Source of the DNA: RGIG5612 sp045600845
GTDB taxonomy: Bacteria; Bacillota; Clostridia; Lachnospirales; Lachnospiraceae
Assembly (NCBI GenBank): GCA_045600845.1
Contig: JAZRYR010000020.1
Coordinates: 1 to 22,132, forward strand
DNA: 22,132 nucleotides
Direction: 5' to 3'
The position numbers were made by a program, and so were the translations under genes. How positions within the stretch are numbered: position 1 is the first letter of the stretch; every line of letters starts with the position of its first letter. The notes under the pieces are model-generated. The model did not search any database. It had not been told where the DNA came from and saw only the letters and a list, made by a program, of their open reading frames with translations. Positions 14,094-21,399 of the stretch are shown here, in pieces.

Positions 14094-14912
14094 ATGATAC
14101 AGGATATAGAACCTCATGTATTTCACAATGAGTACCGACCAGAGGCCAAGGCCGACGAAACTACGCTGGTTTTATGCTTTGACGGAAAAAAGATTTTGGC
14201 AAAAAAAGAAGAAAACGGTTTGGTTTATCCAACCAAGAGCCTTCTTCCAGAAGGAGCATCTTTAGTTTATGCCTTTGCTGTGGATGAGACCGAATATTTT
14301 TTAAACCTGAGTGGAGAAGTCATAGAAATCGAAGGTTTTGGATATTTAGACCTTATGGAGGCCCGGAGAGGCTGTTCCAACGTGGACGGAATGGTTCTAT
14401 TTACGGGAACCCATCTGCACCAGTGGTATATGGAAAGTAAGTTCTGTGGAAGCTGCGCAACGCCTACGGTTCACAGTGATTATGAACGGGCCATGAAGTG
14501 CCAGAACTGTGGCAAGAATATTTATCCACGTCTGATGCCGGCGGTTATTGTAGGCGTAACCAACGGAGACAAACTTCTGGTAACGAAGTATCGGGAAGGA
14601 AAGTTCTATGCTCTGATTGCAGGCTTTGCAGAAATCGGGGAAACTTTAGAGCAGACCGTAGCCCGGGAAGTTTTTGAAGAGACAGGAGTTCATGTAAAGA
14701 ACATCCGTTATTACAAATCCCAACCGTGGGGCATTGTAAAAGATTTGTTAGTCGGCTTTTACTGTGACTTAGATGGCGATGATATCATTCATGTGGACCA
14801 TAACGAACTGCATTCTGCAGAATGGAAAGACAGGAAAGATATCATTCTTCAGCCAGACAATTTCTCCCTGACCAATGAAATGCTGACTATGTTCAAGGAT
14901 GGGAAAATGTAA
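14094..14912 (+). CDS. nudC: NAD(+) diphosphatase NudC (Nudix hydrolase)
   Basis: The 272-residue protein has the NudC plan. A variable N-terminal domain is followed by a zinc ribbon with Cys118, Cys121, Cys136 and Cys139 (FCGSCATP...KCQNCGK). Then come IYPRLMPAVIVGV and a full Nudix box at 177-199 (GFAEIGETLEQTVAREVFEE then TGV). The NudC-specific SQPW is at 209-212. It cleaves NADH/NAD(+) to NMN(H) and AMP and can remove NAD caps from RNA in the cytoplasm. AGGGAG precedes the ATG. Confidence 0.95.
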   Translation: MIQDIEPHVFHNEYRPEAKADETTLVLCFDGKKILAKKEENGLVYPTKSLLPEGASLVYAFAVDETEYFLNLSGEVIEIEGFGYLDLMEARRGCSNVDGMVLFTGTHLHQWYMESKFCGSCATPTVHSDYERAMKCQNCGKNIYPRLMPAVIVGVTNGDKLLVTKYREGKFYALIAGFAEIGETLEQTVAREVFEETGVHVKNIRYYKSQPWGIVKDLLVGFYCDLDGDDIIHVDHNELHSAEWKDRKDIILQPDNFSLTNEMLTMFKDGKM

Positions 14913-14955
14913 GATAAAAAATGAGTAATACCTACCAATTTTTCTTTGTAAAAAA

Positions 14956-15717
14956 ATGAGCGAACAAAAATATGCAACATGGAACCCTTGGCATGGGTGC
15001 ACAAAGTATTCTGAAGGATGCCGTTACTGCTATGTTTATAGGCAGGATGAAGCATACGGCAGTGCGATTTCATCGGAACAGTGCCGTAAAACAAAGAATT
15101 ACGATCTGCCGGTAAAAAAGAAGCGTGACGGAGGCTTTAAGGTTGAGGCAGGTTCTATGATTATGACTTGCTTTACTTCCGATTTTCTGCTGAAAGATGC
15201 GGATGAATGGAGAATGGAGTGCTGGAAGATGATAAAAAGCCGTTCCGACTGCATGTTCTATTTTTTCACAAAGCGCATTGAACGTTTTCTTGAATGTATT
15301 CCAGAAGATTGGGGAGATGGTTATGACAATGTAATCGTGGGTTGTACCTGCGAAAATCAGGACAGAGCAGATTACCGACTGCCTATTTTTGCGGAGCTCC
15401 CGATAAAATATAAAACCATAATAATCGGTCCCATGATTGGTCCAGTTGACCTGGAAAAATATCTGAATGGCAGTATCTGCGAGGTGACATGTTCCGGTGA
15501 ATCGGGCGTCAATGTACGGCCTCTCAATTATGATTGGGTGCTGGATGTGCGCCGGCAGTGTATCAATAAAGGCGTCTCCTTTCAATTCCATCAGACGGGG
15601 GCATATTTTATTAAGGATGGCAGAATGTATCATGTGCCACGCCGTTTACAAGCGCAGCAGGCCCGCAAGGCAGGAATTGATTATAAAATTGTTAATGATT
15701 ATCTACCAGATATATAG
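14956..15717 (+). CDS. DUF5131 (phage Gp37/Gp68-like) family protein
   Basis: The 253-residue protein starts with TWNPWHGCTKYSEGCRYCYV, a Cys15/Cys22/Cys25 motif reminiscent of radical-SAM or spore-photoproduct-lyase-like proteins and typical of the DUF5131 family. Further family blocks are FFTKRIERF and VGCTCENQDRADYRL. Members occur in phages, mobile elements and bacterial accessory regions, and their function is not established. Length is normal. There is no clear ribosome binding site: the ATG follows a run of A. A short repeat, AAAAAATGAG, occurs both at about 14916 and at the start codon, so this may be an insertion boundary after nudC. It is followed at once by immunity-gene remnants. 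Confidence 0.8.
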   Translation: MSEQKYATWNPWHGCTKYSEGCRYCYVYRQDEAYGSAISSEQCRKTKNYDLPVKKKRDGGFKVEAGSMIMTCFTSDFLLKDADEWRMECWKMIKSRSDCMFYFFTKRIERFLECIPEDWGDGYDNVIVGCTCENQDRADYRLPIFAELPIKYKTIIIGPMIGPVDLEKYLNGSICEVTCSGESGVNVRPLNYDWVLDVRRQCINKGVSFQFHQTGAYFIKDGRMYHVPRRLQAQQARKAGIDYKIVNDYLPDI

Positions 15718-15726
15718 GATTGGATA

Positions 15727-15862
15727 ATGCCGACATTTGAAGTAAAAAAAGTATACGGTATAAAAATTGAAACATTGGATAATCCGGGATGGGATGTATC
15801 CATAGATCTTATAGGGACAGAACTTGAGAAGTGCTGATTTTGAGGAGATAAAAATTGACCGG
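15727..15862 (+). pseudogene. Imm53-like immunity protein fragment
   Basis: The first 36 codons contain YGIKIETLDNPGWDVSIDL and TELE, the core signature of the Imm53 family of polymorphic-toxin immunity proteins. TGA at 15835-15837 ends this frame. In the next frame the family sequence continues as ADFEEIKIDR to 15862 and then stops matching. Both the N-terminal part (tryptophan-rich in relatives) and the C-terminal half are absent. No matching toxin gene is present in the window. Confidence 0.6.
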
Positions 15863-16250
15863 AAAAGAATTTCTAACAGAATATTCAAAATGGTTTCCTG
15901 AAAAACAAAACCTGTGTGAGGAGCATATTTCTGAATTTTCTGAAATACTCCCGCATATATTTGCAATGCAGACTGTTAACATTGAAATAAACAAAGCCTT
16001 TCAGAACGGTGACACAAAGTACTTTGAAAGGCTCAGCAGTTTTGTTGAGCATGTGTGGCGTCTTGTCTGTTAGGATGACAATGATGAGATCCTGAATGTC
16101 ATTGAGGCAACTATCTTTGAGAGCATCAGCGATGACAAGACTATGTGGCAGAGGTTCGGGAGCCTTATAAGTGGTGAGCTCAGGGATTACATCAATAAAG
16201 TTGTTTTGACAGGCAATGTGCTAATGGCACATGTTGAAAAACTGCAGTAG
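15855..16250 (+). pseudogene. DUF7674-like protein with in-frame TAG
   Basis: From a TTG at 15855 the frame reads TGKEFLTEYSKWFPE, then SEILPHIFAM, then RLSSFVEHVWRLVC, and hits TAG at 16071-16073. The same frame continues with good coding character (DDNDEILNVIEATIFESI, then WQRFGSLISGELRDYINKVV) to TAG at 16248-16250. The joined product would be 131 residues, close to small DUF7674-type proteins often found beside toxin-immunity genes. That family name is my recollection from the pattern and should be checked. A single nonsense mutation is the simplest explanation. Confidence 0.55.
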
Positions 16251-16334
16251 CTCTACCATGGCAAAGAAAGTGAACACATTTATGAATGTCGGTGTTCACA
16301 ATTATATCGAGTTCATTTTTGTAGGGAAAAATTT

Positions 16335-16581
16335 GAATTTGCGGAGATATTCTTGCCTCATCAATCCAGAATTTGAGGAATTTTTCGGTAAATAAGCCAT
16401 TTGGAAGACTTGCTCTGAAAAAACAGCAAAAAAAATTCGGTTTGGCATGATATAACCATGAAAAAAACGGTTTATTTCTATAATTTCGCAGGATTTTGAT
16501 CAAAAACCGTCTTGTTTCATTGCAATCCATGGTGTTTACATGAAAAATAAGGAGAAATCCGTCGACGATTCATGCCAAAAC
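16335..16581 (-). repeat. Right copy of ~248-bp inverted repeat
   Basis: This is the reverse complement of bases 1-248. The inner edge is at GAATTTGC (16335) and the outer edge at CATGCCAAAAC (16571-16581), which matches base 1 of the window. A minus-strand open frame of 112 codons (16530-16192) starts in it and runs inward, but shows no recognisable protein and overlaps the DUF7674-like pseudogene antisense, so I treat it as non-coding. The 16251-16334 stretch before it contains nothing but a short GAACAC/GTGTTC hairpin. Confidence 0.9.
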
Positions 16582-16743
16582 GAAAAAATCTTGTCAATTT
16601 TTAAAAATAATATTTATTTGGAGGAAATTTTTTCACTAATTCCTGTTTGAAGGGATAGAATTTTGCTAATTTCTGATTTTTCGAGTTGATACCATCTCAA
16701 CAACTCCCAGTTTATAGAGGTAAACCTCAGTTTTGTTAACTAC

Positions 16744-16780
16744 AAAAAATCGCCGAAAAGGATAAATACTTTTTCGGCGT
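16744..16780 (-). terminator. Terminator of the MFS gene
   Basis: A perfect 9-bp stem CGCCGAAAA (16751-16759) / TTTTCGGCG (16771-16779) has, on the minus strand, ATTTTTT directly after it. The 160 bases between the right repeat and this hairpin contain no gene I can support. Confidence 0.8.
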
Positions 16781-16839
16781 TTATTATTTCATGCGGTATC
16801 TAGCGGGGAAATAATATATTTTTTCCAGACAGAGCTGAT

Positions 16840-18042
16840 TTACTTTTTAGTGTTGTCTTTTTTTGGAAGTTTAATGGATGCGGCGTAAGCACTGTTACAT
16901 AATCCTAAAATCGCAGAAATGATAAACAGCGTCTCGATGCCGACGGTCTGCCAGATCCATCCACCAAATAAAGCAATCAGAAGGGTGATCATATGGTTAA
17001 CGGAAATACCAGTAGAAAGGGTGGCTTTTACTTCCGTCATATTATCGGAAATATCGTTTACGTAAACGCTGGATGCCATGGACGCCAGGGAAATTACGGA
17101 GTCCAAAATATAGTTCACGCAGCATATAATAAAGGCTACGTTCATTGGGAAAATGTGATGGGCAAATCCGTAAAAGAAGCAGACCACAACTAAGATGACG
17201 GTATCCATAACCATAACAATCTTGTATCCAACCTTATCAATAATCTTTCCTACAACAGGAGACATGATGAAGCAGGCAATAGCGGAAATGGCAAACAGAA
17301 GGCTGATGGTGGTAGCACTGGCTCCATAGAAGAGAATCAGTACATAAGGCCCGAACGTTAAGAAAACCTGCTTACGGGCGCCATAGAATACTTCCAGCAT
17401 GTAGTATTTCGTATATTTTTTTCGGAAATAGAAATGACGGTTGGTTTCTTCCGTTTTGGAGTCTCCTACCAAACCGAAGGAAATCAGCATGGCAATTCCG
17501 GTAATCACTGCAGCAACTAAGAAGAACGAGCGGAAAGGCTGAGTCTTTGACAGAATCAGGAATGATATAATCACGATGACATATCCTACTAAAGTGCCAA
17601 TCTGCTGGGAGGAACTTTGGAAGCCTAGGGCCTCGCCGCTTTTTCCCTCCTTCGCGTAGCTTAGGGCTAATGTGCTTTTCATACCTAACTGGATATGTTC
17701 ACCTAAAGAATAGATGCAGGTTGCCAGAGTAACCAGAACTTTGGTAGGAGAAACGATGGAAAGAAGACCCATACCGATGAGCATGATAATGGCACCTAAT
17801 TTATAAAGTTTTTCTGCGGAAAAATGATATAAAGCAGCCAGAATCAGAATTAAAAGAAAGCCCGGAAGCTCTCGGAAAAATTCCGCAATTCCCCGGTCAA
17901 ATTCGCCCATGACAACAATTTCTGCCAGATAGTTATCAATCAGGCCTTTATAGATTCCATAGCCCAGGCCCGTAATCAGGACGGACAGTAGGAATACTTT
18001 AAATTTTGAATTTTCACGGAAAACACTGGATAATTTGTTCAT
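16840..18042 (-). CDS. Major facilitator superfamily transporter
   Basis: The 400-residue protein is hydrophobic throughout, with about twelve predicted membrane segments in two halves split by a charged loop near 195-215 (GDSKTEETNRHFYFRKKYTK). The loop after the second or third helices and the pattern PVVGKIIDKVGYKI (about 268-281), the second-half equivalent of the MFS signature loop, support the assignment. The substrate is unknown. Drug or metabolite export is possible. The start has AGAGGCG before ATG. Upstream, at 18066-18086, lies ACAGC-GAAA-GCTGT followed on the plus strand by a T-run, which may be a small terminator or a leader hairpin of this gene. A TATAAT (minus strand, 18100-18095) could be its -10 box. 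Confidence 0.85.
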   Translation of the reverse strand: MNKLSSVFRENSKFKVFLLSVLITGLGYGIYKGLIDNYLAEIVVMGEFDRGIAEFFRELPGFLLILILAALYHFSAEKLYKLGAIIMLIGMGLLSIVSPTKVLVTLATCIYSLGEHIQLGMKSTLALSYAKEGKSGEALGFQSSSQQIGTLVGYVIVIISFLILSKTQPFRSFFLVAAVITGIAMLISFGLVGDSKTEETNRHFYFRKKYTKYYMLEVFYGARKQVFLTFGPYVLILFYGASATTISLLFAISAIACFIMSPVVGKIIDKVGYKIVMVMDTVILVVVCFFYGFAHHIFPMNVAFIICCVNYILDSVISLASMASSVYVNDISDNMTEVKATLSTGISVNHMITLLIALFGGWIWQTVGIETLFIISAILGLCNSAYAASIKLPKKDNTKK

Positions 18043-18259
18043 TTCGTCGCCTCTTGATTATTATTACAGCGAAAGCTGTTTTTTTATACAATGGATTATA
18101 ACACAGGTTCCGAAAAGCAGAGTATAGAAAGTGAAAAAGACTCTGCAAATCGTATGGAAAGAGCATTTTTGATTACGCGACGAATGCATCAGGACAAGTA
18201 ATCGATGATATTACGAACGGATATAGGAAGAGTGATTTATGTAGTTTAATAAAAAAACA

Positions 18260-18288
18260 TTGCATAAGAGTCAAAAATTAGGCATAAT
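18260..18288 (+). promoter_or_regulatory. Strong promoter of the 99-aa protein gene
   Basis: TTGCAT (18260-18265) and CATAAT (18283-18288) are spaced by 17 bp, 38 bp before the start codon, with GAGGAGG in between. The quality of box, spacing and ribosome binding site suggests high expression. Confidence 0.65.
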
Positions 18289-18325
18289 AGTATCATTAAT
18301 AAAATTACTCGAGGAGGTAAATAAA

Positions 18326-18625
18326 ATGGCAGCAATTGATGGAAAATGGGAAGTAGCAGTTCATACACCTTTTGGCGATATGAAAAACATTCTTGAAGTC
18401 AAAGAAGTAGAAGGTAAACTTGAAGGCACAGCTACAGAAAACGGCGAAGCAGCAGCTCTTCAGAACGGTGTTATCAACGGAAACGAATTCAGCTATGAAG
18501 TAGAAATTCAGTCTCCATTTGGCGCAATGAAGAACACTCTTAAAGGCGTTATCGATGGCGATAAGCTTTCTGGAACATCTACAAACTCATTTGGCGAGTC
18601 CAAATTTGACGCAGTTCGTCTTTAA
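18326..18625 (+). CDS. Small beta-rich protein of two similar halves, unknown function
   Basis: The 99-residue protein starts MAAIDGKWEVAVHTPFGDMK after a strong GAGGAGG. The two halves are visibly related. VHTPFGDMKNILEV with GKLEGTATENGEAA (first half) corresponds to IQSPFGAMKNTLKG with DKLSGTSTNSFGES (second half). The alternating hydrophobic and polar pattern and Gly turns point to a small beta-barrel or lipocalin-like fold. There is no signal peptide. Similar short 'D-G-x-W ... P-x-G' proteins occur in anaerobes and actinobacteria beside reductases and acyl-CoA genes, but no function is known to me. The favourable codon choice and promoter suggest abundance. A longer reading from TTG 18260 would start within the promoter and is rejected. 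Confidence 0.85.
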   Translation: MAAIDGKWEVAVHTPFGDMKNILEVKEVEGKLEGTATENGEAAALQNGVINGNEFSYEVEIQSPFGAMKNTLKGVIDGDKLSGTSTNSFGESKFDAVRL

Positions 18626-18638
18626 TTAGAAGACCTAA

Positions 18639-18670
18639 AGCCGCTGCTTTCGGGCAGCGGCTGTTTTTTT
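18639..18670 (+). terminator. Intrinsic terminator
   Basis: A perfect 9-bp stem AGCCGCTGC (18639-18647) / GCAGCGGCT (18654-18662) is followed by seven T. Confidence 0.92.
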
Positions 18671-18712
18671 ATTAAAGTGTATTGTGTTTGTACGGAATAG
18701 TTCCTATTTTTA

Positions 18713-18741
18713 TTGAAAGGGAAAAATACCAAGCATAAATA
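18713..18741 (+). promoter_or_regulatory. Probable promoter of the MBL-fold gene
   Basis: TTGAAA (18713-18718), a 17-bp spacer, then TAAATA (18736-18741), about 60 bp before the start at 18802. Confidence 0.45.
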
Positions 18742-18801
18742 AAAATATCGTTCCAGAAAAATGAAACAATAGAATTATTATCAAATCCAGAGGGAATTTT
18801 T

Positions 18802-19683
18802 ATGTACGAATTAATTCAGGCGAAGGGCAGCAGCTATTATGTGGATTGTCCTGCAAAAATCGGAATTGTGAAAACGGAGGAAAATCAGGTTGTGCTGATC
18901 GATGCTGGAAGCGACAAGGACGCAGGGAAAAAAGTGCGTCAGGTTCTGGAAAAAGAAAATTGGAAAGCCATAGCCATTTTTAATACCCACTCTCATGCGG
19001 ACCATATTGGTGGCAACCAGTATTTACAGAACCAGACTCAATGCAAGATTTATGCACTGGGTATTGAAAAAGCATATACCGAATTTCCGGTTCTGGAATC
19101 TACCACTCTTTATGGAGGCTTTGCCATGAAAGGACTGCATAACAAGTTCCTGATGGCAAAGGAAAGTAATGTGGAACCTTTAACAGAAGCTGTCCTTCCG
19201 GAAGGATTTCAATTGATTCCTCTTCCGGGACATAGTTTTGATATGGTTGGATTCCGCACCTCAGACGATGTAGTTTACCTGGCTGATTGCTTAAGCAGTG
19301 CAGAGACCCTCGATAAATATAAAATAGGATACCTGTATGATGTAAAAGCTTATCTGGAAACCCTGGAGATGGTAAAGGGATTAGAGGCAACAGTCTTTGT
19401 TCCTACTCACGCAGCAATGACCGAAGACATAAAACCTTTAGCTCAGTACAATATTGACAAAACTATGGAAGTGGGAGAAAAAATCGTTGAGTTATGTGCA
19501 GAGCCGGTTATTTTTGAAGACTTGCTGGCACAACTTTTTACGGATTATGAAATGCAGATGAACCTTCAGCAGCGTATGCTGATTGGAAGTACGGTGAAAT
19601 CTTACTTAAGCTGGCTCAGCGACGCCGGGAGAGTAGAATATATTTTTGAGAATAATAAGATGCTTTGGAAAAAGGCAGAATAA
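18802..19683 (+). CDS. Metallo-beta-lactamase-fold hydrolase
   Basis: The 293-residue protein has the complete MBL metal site: His63, His65, Asp67 and His68 in THSHADHIGG, His144 in LPGHSFD, Asp162 in YLADCL, and His203 in PTHAAM. That is the glyoxalase-II/RNase-Z-like hydrolase arrangement with two metals. A C-terminal helical extension (about 215-293), ending in a winged-helix-like SYLSWLSDAGRVEYIFENN, is typical of a clostridial subfamily. The substrate is unknown; it acts in the cytoplasm. AGAGGG precedes the ATG. Confidence 0.9.
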   Translation: MYELIQAKGSSYYVDCPAKIGIVKTEENQVVLIDAGSDKDAGKKVRQVLEKENWKAIAIFNTHSHADHIGGNQYLQNQTQCKIYALGIEKAYTEFPVLESTTLYGGFAMKGLHNKFLMAKESNVEPLTEAVLPEGFQLIPLPGHSFDMVGFRTSDDVVYLADCLSSAETLDKYKIGYLYDVKAYLETLEMVKGLEATVFVPTHAAMTEDIKPLAQYNIDKTMEVGEKIVELCAEPVIFEDLLAQLFTDYEMQMNLQQRMLIGSTVKSYLSWLSDAGRVEYIFENNKMLWKKAE

Positions 19684-19718
19684 ATAATTAAGCGTAAGAA
19701 ATTGTATATAAAATAAGC

Positions 19719-19762
19719 AAGCGCGTGAGGCTGACAAATTGTTAGAAACATGCGCTTTTTTT
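19719..19762 (+). terminator. Intrinsic terminator of the MBL-fold gene
   Basis: Stem AAGCGCGTG (19719-19727) pairs with CATGCGCTT (19749-19757) with one G-U pair, followed by a T-run. Confidence 0.75.
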
Positions 19763-19798
19763 GTAAGAGTTTATTAAGAAGATGACGGAAAACTTATG

Positions 19799-19864
19799 GT
19801 ATACATTTTTTATAATGGTTTTTTTCTGTATACCTCCTGATAATTTGCGGAATTTATCGTATAC
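19799..19864 (+). promoter_or_regulatory. Three spaced GTATAC sites upstream of the nuclease-like gene
   Basis: GTATAC occurs at 19799, 19828 and 19859, spacing 29 and 31 bp, in the AT-rich region before the gene at 20009. A TATAAT at 19811-19816 lies between the first two. They could be operator copies around a promoter. Otherwise I see nothing in 19763-20008. Confidence 0.3.
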
Positions 19865-20008
19865 GTCTTGATTTATTGTTCTTTTGTGATACCATCCTTA
19901 TATCCGTATTTATTTCTCTTTTTGGGGGAAATTTCTTTAACAAGGCGTATTTCACGCGCTTATATCCTTTATCAACAATTGAATAATTGCTTTTACGGAA
20001 GTGGAAAA

Positions 20009-21040
20009 ATGAAAGAAATTATTGTGATAACGTATCCAACTGCTCTCGAATTATGGTTGGATGGAACGAATTGGGAAAATATCGAAAAATATTCCTATCA
20101 GAACAGGAATCTTCGGGGGCTTCCGGAATATTTTGCGGTGCCCGATTTAAATAAAATAGCAAAAGAAATATCATTGAATATGAACATGACTCAGCCGATA
20201 TCTTTTATGGTTCCATTGAATCAAAATCGAAGAAATGGAGCAAACTACAAAAAATACGTCCGGCCCAGGAATTTCTCAACCGATAGTTTTATCAAGATGG
20301 ACACACGGCTGTATCCGAATCTGTCACAGTATGAAGTTTTGATAGCGAGTCCAGAATATTGCTTTTTATGTGCTGCAAAAGACTATTCTTTTTGCCAGTT
20401 GGTAGAGATAGGGATTAACCTTTGCGCTATGTATGTTAAAGACCAAGACTCTTCTTTTGGGCAACGCCAAAGAGAACCTGTACTTACTAGTAAACTGTTA
20501 ACAGAGTATATTTCCAATACAAATAATATGAAATATCATAAAAAGGCTTTACAGGCGGCCAAATTTGTTCAGGATAATTCTCGTTCACCTATTGAAAGCA
20601 AGTTGGCTACAATTAGTTGTTTACCAAAATATCAAGGAGGGTATGGAATGAAACTTCCAAAGCTCAATTATGATATTTATCATTCTAATGCTGGAAAAAA
20701 ACTCCTAAATAGGGAAAGTAGTAATTGTGATTTGGTTTGGCCAAAGGAAAAAATAGTATTGGAATATGATAGTGACCTGGCTCATGGTAATATTGAACAG
20801 TTTGCATACGATAAAATGAAATATAGGTCGTTAACAATATCAGATTATAAAGTTTTTCCGATAGTATCTAAAGATTTATTGTCTTTGGACCGTTTGGATG
20901 AACTGTTTATGTCAATAAAGAAACAGCTGAATGGAAAAAGTGAAAGGGCAACCCTTAAAAAGTATCGTATGAAAAGGGAATCGGTATACAAAGAACTTTT
21001 TAGAACAAAAAATAACGCTTATGTACCAATCAATAATTAG
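20009..21040 (+). CDS. PD-(D/E)XK endonuclease-like protein linked to the 42-bp repeat array
   Basis: The 343-residue protein has an N-terminal region containing YEVLIASPEYCFLCAA (108-123), followed by LVEIGINLCAMYV, resembling the helical or winged region seen in AbiEi/DUF559-type proteins. The C-terminal part has the order of a restriction-endonuclease-like fold: SPIESKL with Glu196, GGYGMKLPKLNYDI, CDLVWP with Asp241, and IVLEYDSDLAH with Glu252 and Asp254. The core Asp/Glu set is intact, so nuclease activity is plausible. Some Coriobacteria and Clostridia carry relatives of unknown function. I take ATG 20009 (GGAAGTGG before it). An in-frame ATG at 19868 adds 47 residues lacking similarity. 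The last nine codons (NAYVPINN) are formed by the first unit of repeat array 2, and the arrangement suggests the original C-terminus was shifted in frame. No partner gene is adjacent. Confidence 0.75.
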   Translation: MKEIIVITYPTALELWLDGTNWENIEKYSYQNRNLRGLPEYFAVPDLNKIAKEISLNMNMTQPISFMVPLNQNRRNGANYKKYVRPRNFSTDSFIKMDTRLYPNLSQYEVLIASPEYCFLCAAKDYSFCQLVEIGINLCAMYVKDQDSSFGQRQREPVLTSKLLTEYISNTNNMKYHKKALQAAKFVQDNSRSPIESKLATISCLPKYQGGYGMKLPKLNYDIYHSNAGKKLLNRESSNCDLVWPKEKIVLEYDSDLAHGNIEQFAYDKMKYRSLTISDYKVFPIVSKDLLSLDRLDELFMSIKKQLNGKSERATLKKYRMKRESVYKELFRTKNNAYVPINN

Positions 21041-21275
21041 GGGAAACAAAATATTACGGTTATGTACCAATTAATGGATAGAAATTGGTACATAAGTGAG
21101 AAAATTGGTCGATACAAGTAGAAAGGTTGGTACACAAGTGTGATATTTGCTCGAAGGAGAAGGGCGGCTGGTACACAAGCGTGATATTTAGTCGATAGGT
21201 TAGGAAGAACTGGTACACAAGTGTGATATTTGCTCAGTGGGAAAGAAGGACTGGTACATAAGTGTCATATTTTGT
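21013..21275. repeat. 42-bp phased repeat array, locus 2 (next to nuclease-like gene)
   Basis: This is the same repeat family as 5908-6215. Left-arm units (reverse) have the TACCA end at 21028, which is inside the gene, and at 21069. Right-arm units (forward) begin with TGGTAC at 21086, 21128, 21169, 21211 and 21252, spacing 42, 41, 42 and 41 bp. The arms meet at a perfect 13-bp inverted repeat TTATGTACCAATT / AATTGGTACATAA (21060-21096). The conserved part is TGGTACAYAAGTGTGATATT, then TTnnTCGA-like sequence, then a purine-rich stretch that varies. Periods of 41-42 bp equal about four turns of the DNA helix. Confidence 0.9.
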
Positions 21276-21318
21276 CTCGTTGAGCCTATAAATTGTTTTT
21301 TTTATCTGAACAATGGAA

Positions 21319-21342
21319 TAAAAAAGGGCCACCTAAAGGTGG
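21319..21342 (-). terminator. Terminator of the serine recombinase gene
   Basis: On the minus strand CCACCT / AGGTGG (21342-21337 with 21334-21329) with a 2-nt gap is followed by CCC and TTTTTTATT. A second hairpin, ACGGCATA / TATGCCGT (21375-21408), overlaps the stop codon and has a T-run on the plus side. Confidence 0.55.
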
Positions 21343-21399
21343 ACTCACTAAGGGATTTTTAATCTCGTAAGAATACGGCATAACTTACAGCAGTGTAGG

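Noticed and set aside
15070..15633. 187-codon minus-strand gene
   Set aside because: It is antisense to the DUF5131 gene, with no start signal and no recognised motif.
16071..16073. TAG as pyrrolysine codon
   Set aside because: No pyl genes or methylamine methyltransferases are visible, the gene lies among other broken genes, and another TAG is used as its terminal stop.
16192..16530. 112-codon minus-strand gene in the right inverted repeat
   Set aside because: It is AT-rich with no recognisable domain. The equivalent frame in the left copy ends after about 50 codons, and it runs antisense through the DUF7674-like pseudogene.
18066..18086. Independent small RNA or terminator between MFS and 99-aa gene
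   Set aside because: The 5-bp GAAA hairpin with T-run is suggestive, but no transcript that would need it can be identified on the plus strand.
19868..20008. 47-residue N-terminal extension of the nuclease-like protein
   Set aside because: The extension is hydrophobic and unlike the family start. A better ribosome binding site precedes 20009.
21086..21275. CRISPR array
   Set aside because: The 42-bp units have a conserved core, but the variable part is short, purine-rich and itself similar between units. Arms run in both orientations and no cas genes are present.
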